From JAPXLN01 sp033809515 (lineage in GTDB: Bacteria; Bacillota; Sulfobacillia; Fermentithermobacillales; Fermentithermobacillaceae), in the NCBI GenBank assembly GCA_033809515.1, contig JAPXLN010000030.1:1-12708 (forward strand): DNA of 12,708 nucleotides. Direction: 5' to 3'. The notes below the pieces were generated by a model, which saw only the letters and a program-made list of their open reading frames with translations, was not told where the DNA came from and did not search any database. Both the position numbers and the translations under genes were made by a program. This document shows positions 6,612 through 11,557 of the stretch, piece after piece. How positions within the stretch are numbered: position 1 is the first letter of the stretch; each line of letters opens with the position of its first letter.

Positions 6612-6645
6612 GATGATCACTCCCAAATTGTCGCTGTACAGTGGA
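6612..6645. repeat. Intergenic repeat copy B (resembles 8887-8919)
   Basis: The plus strand reads TGATCACTCCCAA...GTCGCTGTACAGT, and 8888-8918 reads TGATCATTCCCAA...GTCGCCGTACAGT, about 25 of 31 positions the same without gaps. This copy overlaps the ABC-F ribosome site on the other strand. Confidence 0.45.
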
Positions 6646-6652
6646 ATACAGA

Positions 6653-6667
6653 TTAGCGATTGGTCAT
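6653..6667 (-). CDS. Four-residue upstream ORF (MTNR) in the ABC-F leader
   Basis: ATG-ACC-AAT-CGC-TAA lies between the anti-ribosome-site segment and the ABC-F ribosome site. A strong site, AAGGAGGG, precedes it, but the 15-nt spacing is long unless the intervening bases fold. Very short leader ORFs are common ahead of inducible ABC-F and erm genes. Translation is not shown here. Confidence 0.4.
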   Translation of the reverse strand: MTNR

Positions 6668-6700
6668 GGCTTTTGGGAGCGACCCTCCTTTGGAAGTCTG

Positions 6701-6729
6701 ATTGTACTATATAGCACGATTAGTGTGAA
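6701..6729 (-). promoter_or_regulatory. Sigma-70-type promoter of the ABC-F/MgtC unit
   Basis: On the minus strand, TTCACA (6729-6724), a 17-nt spacer, then TACAAT (6706-6701). Transcription would begin near 6694, giving a leader of about 84 nt. Confidence 0.68.
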
Positions 6730-6735
6730 AAGCAA

Positions 6736-6782
6736 GCAATCATCCTGGGGTTACTTACGGTCGCCGTTTCGGGTATGATTGC
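6736..6782. repeat. Inverted repeat upstream of the flavoprotein gene
   Basis: GCAATCAT (6736-6743) and ATGATTGC (6775-6782) are perfect 8-bp arms, with CC/GG continuing the stem past a one-base bulge. Inside and beyond, GGTCGCC (6759-6765) can pair with GGTGACC (6794-6800) as an alternative. It may be a regulator site or a leader structure. TATGAT (6774-6779) in the right arm could be a -10 box. Confidence 0.4.
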
Positions 6783-6830
6783 CGTGATCCCCGGGTGACC
6801 ATAGAGACGGTTATGGAGCGTCATTAGGAT
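6757..6830 (+). repeat. Intergenic repeat copy C: decayed copy of the racemase promoter and start
   Basis: This aligns with 8902-9027. CGGTCGCCGT is identical. The stretch from TTTC through GTATGATTG to GATCCCCGG matches at 24 of 28 positions. Then GTGACCAT, GAGA and ATTAG match across and past the racemase start codon, which here is ATA. About 10 bp, and later about 30 bp, present in the racemase copy are missing here. It therefore looks like a degenerate duplicate of the racemase gene's 5' region, with the coding part lost. Confidence 0.5.
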
Positions 6831-6842
6831 ACGGTGAAATGA

Positions 6843-7475
6843 GTGATCCAAATGGGGCAGACCAGAGTGCTGGCAATTCAGGGTAGCCCAAGGCGTAATG
6901 GCAATTCCGAAAGGTTGCTGGATGTCTTTACGGAGGAGTTTGGCTTAAGATCTCATGATGCTGAGATTGAGAAGATGGCACTGAGGGCTGACATTGCTCC
7001 GTGCTTGGGATGCGACAAATGTGTCAGCGGCCACTGTGTCCAAAATGATTCAATGCTTGAGGTGTACGGAAAGATAAGGTCTGCTGATGTTATCGTTCTG
7101 GCCGCACCCGTGTATTTCTATGGCTTCCCGTCACATGTCAAGGCCATGATCGACCGCTGCCAGCTGTTTTACAATGTAAAGTACCGGCGAATGGAGAGGT
7201 GGCGCAAAGCTCAGGGCGTAGGTGTGCTTTTGGCTTGCGGGGCCACTAACGGCGATAACCTTTCTGCCGGGCTTTCTGCTTGTGCAAGGTACTGGTTTGA
7301 CGCTATCGATTTCGGGTTTGCCGGAAAGGTGTTTGTCAGGGGGGTCGATGGGCCTGGGGAGATCCGGGGTTGCCCGGAGGCTTTGGAGGAAGCCAGGGAG
7401 CTTGCGGCCAAGCTGGGCTGTAACGATGCTCAGAGGAGGTCACAAGTTTGGAAAAAACGTACACAAGAAGAATAG
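6843..7475 (+). CDS. Iron-sulfur flavoprotein-like / flavodoxin-family NAD(P)H-dependent FMN reductase
   Basis: A 210-residue flavodoxin-fold oxidoreductase. GSPRRNGNS (14-22) is the FMN phosphate loop, and APVYFYGFPSHVKAMIDR (88-105) is the second flavin-contacting signature. Between them C54, C57, C60 and C65 form C-x2-C-x2-C-x4-C, the compact spacing known from Isf-type iron-sulfur flavoproteins, where it binds a [4Fe-4S] cluster. It probably shuttles electrons from reduced carriers to a small acceptor in an anaerobe; the acceptor cannot be read. The start is uncertain: GTG 6843 (weak GGTGA upstream) or ATG 6852, both in frame and both before the first strand. Its last 28 nt overlap the next gene, whose ribosome site lies inside this one, so the two are coupled. 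Confidence 0.9.
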   Translation: MIQMGQTRVLAIQGSPRRNGNSERLLDVFTEEFGLRSHDAEIEKMALRADIAPCLGCDKCVSGHCVQNDSMLEVYGKIRSADVIVLAAPVYFYGFPSHVKAMIDRCQLFYNVKYRRMERWRKAQGVGVLLACGATNGDNLSAGLSACARYWFDAIDFGFAGKVFVRGVDGPGEIRGCPEALEEARELAAKLGCNDAQRRSQVWKKRTQEE

Positions 7476-8332
7476 AAGACATTATGCCGCTGGAGCTTCA
7501 CTTTCACATGTTCGGTGAGGGTTTTCCCCAGGTGTTTCTCTCCGGCGGTATCCACGGAGGCGAAGCGACCGGCATATACGTGGCACAACGCGTCGTCGAT
7601 TTCCTTCAAAAGAACGAGCTGCTAAAGGGCTCAGTGAAGGTATTGCCTATTGCTAATGTAGCAGGATTCAGGCGTTTGCAGCGCTCGTCACCTTACGACG
7701 AAATGGACCTTAACCGCATTTTCCCGGGAAGAAAAGATGCGACTCCGTCAATGGCCCTGGCAAATCTGATTTGGGAAGAAGCTCAAGATGCCGATTACAT
7801 AGTCGACCTGCACTGCTGCGGCCTTTGGGGTTCCAGTTACACGCTGTCCTTGCACGAAGATTTTGATCACTCCAGGGAATTATCAGCCATGTTGGCCATC
7901 CCCGCTGTGATTCAAAGCGGCGGCACCAGGGGCCAGCTGTTTACGGAAGCATCCCATGCGGGCACTCCGGCCGTGATCATAGAGCTGCCCGGCGGCAGTC
8001 GCGATGCCCTCATCAACGTTGAAGCGGCGGAAGAATGCTACCAGGCCCTTCTGAACCTCCTGCGGCAGCTGGGAATGCTTGCCGGTGAGGCCGTAAAGCC
8101 ACAGCCCACGTTCTACGGAAGACTGCAAGGGGTTCGGGCAACCGCAGATGGCGTTTTCCTGCCACTGATTGCGCCGGGGACTCCTATCAACAAAGATGAC
8201 GCAATTGGAACGCTAGGAGAAAAACCGGTTCTGGCCCCGTTGGACGGCGTTGCCATCAGTGTCCGGCCTGCCTGCTATGTTTTTAGGGGTATGGGTTTGG
8301 CCCAGGTAGCCCCCGTCAGTTCTGGACAGTAG
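7448..8332 (+). CDS. Succinylglutamate desuccinylase/aspartoacylase-family zinc hydrolase
   Basis: A 294-residue member of the AstE/AspA (M14-like) family, zinc hydrolases that cleave N-acyl amino acids and similar amides. GGIHGGE (33-39) supplies zinc ligands H36 and E39, DLHC (120-123) gives the third ligand H122, DLNR (87-90) is the usual substrate-carboxylate Arg region, and IIELPGG (177-183) contains the likely catalytic Glu (E179). The C-terminal part (about 215-290) has the beta-rich form seen in this family (GVFLPLIAPGTPINKDDAIGTL). The start is TTG 7448: a perfect AGGAGGT (7434-7440) ends 7 nt upstream, and no ATG fits as well; the next in-frame ATG is 12 codons on. The frame overlaps the flavoprotein gene by 28 nt. 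The true acyl substrate is unknown. Confidence 0.92.
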   Translation: MEKTYTRRIEDIMPLELHFHMFGEGFPQVFLSGGIHGGEATGIYVAQRVVDFLQKNELLKGSVKVLPIANVAGFRRLQRSSPYDEMDLNRIFPGRKDATPSMALANLIWEEAQDADYIVDLHCCGLWGSSYTLSLHEDFDHSRELSAMLAIPAVIQSGGTRGQLFTEASHAGTPAVIIELPGGSRDALINVEAAEECYQALLNLLRQLGMLAGEAVKPQPTFYGRLQGVRATADGVFLPLIAPGTPINKDDAIGTLGEKPVLAPLDGVAISVRPACYVFRGMGLAQVAPVSSGQ

Positions 8333-8441
8333 CGGCGACCTGTTGTAGATGCCATTTTTGAGGGTATGAGAATATGATCCAGGATGCCTGCGAGCATCCA
8401 GCCCGGCCACCGGCCTAGACTTGGGGGGGCGTAACCTGTTG
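8333..8441. other. Gap between convergent genes with a hairpin
   Basis: GGATGC (8382-8387) and GCATCC (8394-8399) form a 6-bp stem with a 6-nt loop between the stops of two convergent genes. No T-run follows on either strand, so a terminator role is only possible. A run of seven G lies at about 8418-8424. Confidence 0.35.
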
Positions 8442-8774
8442 CTACACATTGTACTTATCCCTGAGGTACCTTATGGGTTCGTCGGCGAAATCCTGGCTGG
8501 CCCCCCAGTCGAAGATATCGAAGAAACCTCTGGCTGATCCACAGGAGACTGTCTTTACGGTTGTTCTGTGTGAGTCCCCGGAGATGATGACTACCAGTGC
8601 TACCTGGTTTCCCACTCGTGAGAAATAGTGCTGGTATACAAGAATGGCCACGTACTTGTCTTCAGTAGATATCACATCCTCGCTTACCATTTCTACGTGG
8701 GATAGCCGGTCTGCCAGAAACCGGTGGACATTTTGTGCCTCATCAGGCACTGCAATGCTGGATGTGGATGCCAT
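8442..8774 (-). CDS. DUF6054-like small protein
   Basis: A 110-residue soluble protein of unknown function. The C-terminal half has the pattern I associate with Bacillota DUF6054 proteins: a strand VAILVYQHYFSRVGNQVALVV (42-62), a Gly/Ser turn (SCGSARG, 77-83), then FFDIFDWGASQDFADE (84-99) with the D-W-G motif and a closing helix. The family is recalled from pattern and length, not searched. The start ATG 8774 has no strong ribosome site, so it is tentative, but upstream in-frame starts do not improve it. It stands alone on the minus strand, divergent from the racemase cluster, with direct-repeat operator candidates upstream. Confidence 0.75.
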   Translation of the reverse strand: MASTSSIAVPDEAQNVHRFLADRLSHVEMVSEDVISTEDKYVAILVYQHYFSRVGNQVALVVIISGDSHRTTVKTVSCGSARGFFDIFDWGASQDFADEPIRYLRDKYNV

Positions 8775-8810
8775 TTATGAATCACGTCCATTCTGAATGC
8801 TCCCGGATGT

Positions 8811-8830
8811 TGTTACAACGACTGTTACAA
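8811..8830 (-). promoter_or_regulatory. Direct-repeat operator candidate TTGTAACA x2
   Basis: On the minus strand TTGTAACA-gtcg-TTGTAACA gives two identical octamers 12 bp apart (8830-8823 and 8818-8811). Each is part of the near-palindrome TTGTnACAA. They lie 37-56 bp upstream of the DUF6054-like start, a position suited to a regulator. A possible -35 box, TTGACG, lies farther upstream on this strand, but no clear -10 box follows at a normal distance. Confidence 0.4.
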
Positions 8831-8886
8831 TGATCCTATACGAGACTGAACGTCAATGGTATTCTCGCAGGCGAAGCAAAGCTGCT

Positions 8887-9027
8887 GTTGATCATTCCCA
8901 AGCGGTCGCCGTACAGTCGCTATTTCAGGTATGATTGTCTCGATCCCCGGCGGTACGCCTCTGGGCTGGTGTGTTTGGGAGAGTGAGTGACCATGGAGAT
9001 AGGTTTTGCCAAGATTAGCCCGGCGGG
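8887..9027 (+). repeat. Intergenic repeat copy A (reference for copies B and C)
   Basis: This is the upstream region and first codons of the racemase gene. Its left part (8888-8918) resembles 6614-6644, and its middle and right parts (8902-9027) resemble 6757-6830. TATGAT (8930-8935) is conserved in copy C and may be a -10 box, though no good -35 box stands 16-18 nt upstream here. Confidence 0.5.
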
Positions 9028-9823
9028 TAACATGACTGTTATCGTGCTGGACCCGCTGCCTCGCCACGTATACAGGGAGGTGGCAGGGAGGATCATGTGT
9101 TCCGGGGGACTTGGCGCTGAGCAGGTAGGGTTTATTGAGCCTTCGCAAGACCCAAGAGCTGTGGCCGGGCTGCATATGATGGGAGGGGAGTTCTGCGGTA
9201 ACGCTTCCCGGGCCTTCGGCGCTTGGCTGGCTTTTCGGGGATACCCGGGGGTACGATGGGTAGGGTCACTGGCGTCAGTTCCTATCGAGGTTTCAGGATG
9301 CGATGAAGTGCTGGTGATCCGCGTTTCTGTCGGGCCTGAAGGCAGGCCTGTCTGGGCTGCTTCTCCTATGCCTGTACCCCATGGAATTCGTTCTGTCCGC
9401 TGCCGCGAACATGAAACTGTCCTGGTAGAGTTTCCGGGCATTTCTCATGCGGTCGTTTGGGGTGAAGAAGCTACTCCTGAGGCATTTCGGGAAGTGGCGG
9501 CAGCTTGCGGGGCTGAATCAGTCCCTGCCCTTGGCGTCATGTTTTTCAACGAGAACAAGGCGGAAGTTGTGCCTTTGGTGGCAGTGCATGGCACTGGGTC
9601 TCTCGTGTGGGAAGGCAGCTGTGCTTCAGGGAGCCTGGCAGTGGCCTGTGCTCTTGCTGCAAGGGACGGCCGGAGTCAAGAGAACCTGCGTCTCAGGCAT
9701 CCAGGGGGCGAGCTGGTGGTCTGTGCAGATTGGAACGGTAAGGTTGTCTCGGCAGAAGTCTCCGGTTCTGTGGAAATTGTGGCTGTTGGGACAGCTTGGC
9801 TGAAATCGACCGGCGCTGTTTGA
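8993..9823 (+). CDS. DapF/CntK-like amino-acid epimerase or racemase
   Basis: About 276 residues with the two-lobed fold of diaminopimelate epimerases, PLP-independent enzymes that invert a stereocentre with a Cys pair. GGEFCGNASRAFG (C68 counted from ATG 8993) and WEGSCASGSLAVACA (C210) supply the two catalytic cysteines, one per lobe. GGEFCGNA is nearer to the histidine racemase CntK of the staphylopine pathway than to classic DapF (GNG-I-R-C), and the second motif (SCASGS) differs from the DapF ACGTG, so the substrate is probably not diaminopimelate. No staphylopine synthase or dehydrogenase partner is visible. I prefer ATG 8993 (GGGAGAG 9 nt upstream); GTG 8987 is the alternative. The HExxH gene follows after 34 nt, so an operon is likely. 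Confidence 0.88.
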   Translation: MEIGFAKISPAGNMTVIVLDPLPRHVYREVAGRIMCSGGLGAEQVGFIEPSQDPRAVAGLHMMGGEFCGNASRAFGAWLAFRGYPGVRWVGSLASVPIEVSGCDEVLVIRVSVGPEGRPVWAASPMPVPHGIRSVRCREHETVLVEFPGISHAVVWGEEATPEAFREVAAACGAESVPALGVMFFNENKAEVVPLVAVHGTGSLVWEGSCASGSLAVACALAARDGRSQENLRLRHPGGELVVCADWNGKVVSAEVSGSVEIVAVGTAWLKSTGAV

Positions 9824-9857
9824 AAGAAGCTGGCCCTCGCAGTAGGGGGTGAACCGG

Positions 9858-10850
9858 GTGTTTAGAGTCGAACTCAGGAGCAACGTGTTCAGAGTCTATG
9901 CAGGGCTCATTGCTTCCGGGTATGATCTTTTCGCCCTTTTGGCAGATGACCCGGTCCTTCGGGTGATTGATGAAATCCGCCGGACAGCCTGGCCTGAATG
10001 TGTCACGGAGTACTTTGCCCGAGCGAAGAACAGCATGGAGCATGGTGTGAATCCCTATTGGCCCAGGGCAGCCATGCTTCTGACTGCGAGTTTTCACGTT
10101 AATGAGCCGGAGGCAACTTGGACAGAACCACAGTTGCCTGAAAGGTTGCTGGGAAGTTTTCCTGCCGGGCCTGAGGATAAGGCCCCGGAGATTCTCAAAT
10201 GGCTTTCGGAATTGCCGGACGTTTGGGATCAGATGAGTTCCGGCACCGTCTATGATGACATGTGGGCCCGGTACCAACTGGCTGCGGGCAGCCGGATTCA
10301 GGGTTTTCACAGGGCCACCGGCCATACCCTGGACTCGTTTGTACGGCTGACGGGAGTATCCCCACAGGACCTTCCCCGGGTTTGCGTGGTCCCCAATCCG
10401 CTGCAGGCGCCTCAGGTGGCCGACTTTGTTGCCAGGGATGGCGTCATCTATACAATTGTGGCGGAGCCCCGGCCTTCTTCGATAGTACATGAGCTCCTTC
10501 ACGCAGTATTTGGGCCCGGGGTTCAGGCGGCCAAAGACAGAGCGGTGCAATTTTCCCGTTTGCTCAGGCCGGTGTATCGGAAGATGGTAGATATGCAGTA
10601 TGCCTGGGATCAGAGTCCTGAATCGTGGCTAAGAGTCTTCGAGGAAAACCTTATGCGGGCAGCATCTATCTGGATAGAACACGCTGCTGCCGGGTTGGGC
10701 AGCGGGGCAGTTCGGGCGCAGGCCTGTGCTCAGGAAGGATTCATATACGTACCGGTCATGGTCAGACTCTTTTTCGAGGAATGGAAGGGTATGGAGGACC
10801 TGGACGCTTTTATAGAGAATATTCTTTGGACGTGTGACCGCTTGTCTTGA
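9858..10850 (+). CDS. Unrecognised protein with a zinc-metallopeptidase HExxH motif
   Basis: About 330 residues that I cannot assign to a named family. HELLH (211-215 from GTG 9858), inside SSIVHELLHAVFGPG, is a classic zinc-binding helix with the expected small and hydrophobic neighbours. E262 or E263 in the following helix (VFEENLMRAASIWIE) is at a plausible distance for a gluzincin-type third ligand. No signal peptide or membrane segment is obvious, so it is probably cytosolic. GTG 9858 is preferred because AGGGGG (9844-9849) then lies 8 nt upstream; an earlier in-frame GTG at 9849 would overlap that site. It lies between the racemase (34 nt before) and the nitroreductase (72 nt after). 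A role in trimming a peptide or amino-acid conjugate made by its neighbours is speculation. Confidence 0.82.
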   Translation: MFRVELRSNVFRVYAGLIASGYDLFALLADDPVLRVIDEIRRTAWPECVTEYFARAKNSMEHGVNPYWPRAAMLLTASFHVNEPEATWTEPQLPERLLGSFPAGPEDKAPEILKWLSELPDVWDQMSSGTVYDDMWARYQLAAGSRIQGFHRATGHTLDSFVRLTGVSPQDLPRVCVVPNPLQAPQVADFVARDGVIYTIVAEPRPSSIVHELLHAVFGPGVQAAKDRAVQFSRLLRPVYRKMVDMQYAWDQSPESWLRVFEENLMRAASIWIEHAAAGLGSGAVRAQACAQEGFIYVPVMVRLFFEEWKGMEDLDAFIENILWTCDRLS

Positions 10851-10922
10851 ACTGATGTGCGTGAGTTTGTGAGAGTGTTCGGTATCTCAGGAAGTATCTC
10901 AAGGAGAGGAGATTCAGAGACC

Positions 10923-11480
10923 ATGAACGAAACGCTAACGGTAATCAAGAGGAGAAGAAGCATCCGGAAGTACAAGCCAAAGCAGATAGCAGACTCCGAG
11001 CTCGAGGCCATACTTGAGGCCGCAATCTGGGCTCCCAGTGCCATGAACCAGCAGAAATGGCATTTCACCGTCATACAGAACCCGGAAGTGCTGCACAAGA
11101 TCACTGACGTAGCCCGGGAGAACATGAAGTCGGGTCCTGAGTTTATGGCCAAAAGAGCAGCTTCGCCGGATTTCAGCCCCTTCTTTCATGCACCCACGGT
11201 TGTAGTGATAACCGGTGATTCACAAGGCCGGTTTGTCCAGATTGACTGTTCCCTTGCAGCGCAGAACATTGCTTTGGCTGCAGAATCCCTGAACATCGGT
11301 TCATGCATAATGACGTCGCCTGAGCTTATTTTCAGATCGGAAAAGGGACAGGAACTGTTGAAGGAACTTGGAGTGCCTGAAGGCTATGCCCATGTGTGCA
11401 CGGTGACTTTGGGGTACAGAGATGGCGATATGCCTCCGGCAAGACCCAGAAAGAGGGAAGTCGTCACTTATCTCAAGTAA
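10923..11480 (+). CDS. Nitroreductase-family FMN oxidoreductase
   Basis: A 185-residue protein of normal length for the compact nitroreductase group, which uses FMN and NAD(P)H to reduce nitro compounds, quinones or enones, usually as a dimer. RRSIRKYKP (11-19) is the N-terminal FMN-phosphate contact, APSAMNQQKWHF (37-48) the second flavin motif, and the helix VQIDCSLAAQNIALAAESLNIG (105-126), then LGYRDGDMPPARPRK, complete the fold. GAGGAG (10906-10911) ends 11 nt before the ATG. Longer in-frame starts back to GTG 10857 exist but lack conservation. It is the third gene of the racemase cluster. The physiological substrate is unknown; family members also act in biosynthetic dehydrogenations, so a tailoring role is possible. 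Confidence 0.93.
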   Translation: MNETLTVIKRRRSIRKYKPKQIADSELEAILEAAIWAPSAMNQQKWHFTVIQNPEVLHKITDVARENMKSGPEFMAKRAASPDFSPFFHAPTVVVITGDSQGRFVQIDCSLAAQNIALAAESLNIGSCIMTSPELIFRSEKGQELLKELGVPEGYAHVCTVTLGYRDGDMPPARPRKREVVTYLK

Positions 11481-11521
11481 GACAAGCTCGTCAGCGGAGC
11501 GTATTGAAAAGAGGTCGTTCC

Positions 11522-11557
11522 TTGAAGGAGTCGATGGAAGAGTCGCTGGAAGAGTCG
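11522..11557 (+). repeat. 12-bp triplicated microrepeat at the start of the membrane-protein gene
   Basis: TTGAAGGAGTCG, ATGGAAGAGTCG and CTGGAAGAGTCG follow each other and encode x-K/E-E-S three times. Each unit opens with a codon that can serve as a start, and the first also contains AAGGAG, so slippage or start choice could vary the N-terminus. Confidence 0.7.

Larger units (their letters stand above)
6611..6694 (-). promoter_or_regulatory. Structured leader of the ABC-F gene (translational attenuator candidate)
   Basis: Read on the minus strand the leader contains, in order, AAGGAGGG (6690-6683), CTCCCAAA (6679-6672), a four-codon ORF (6667-6653), a CTGTA...TACAG hairpin, and the ABC-F ribosome site TTTGGGAG (6627-6620). 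CTCCCAAA and TTTGGGAG are perfect 8-nt complements, so the default fold would hide the ABC-F ribosome site. CTCC can instead pair locally with GGAG of the first ribosome site. A ribosome paused on the tiny ORF would cover CTCCCAAA and free the downstream site. The layout resembles erm-type and other antibiotic-resistance leaders; the function is inferred. Confidence 0.55.

Noticed and set aside
9693..10550. 285-codon minus-strand open frame
   Set aside because: It runs antisense across the racemase end and the HExxH gene, lacks a ribosome site and motifs, and would conflict with two well-supported genes.
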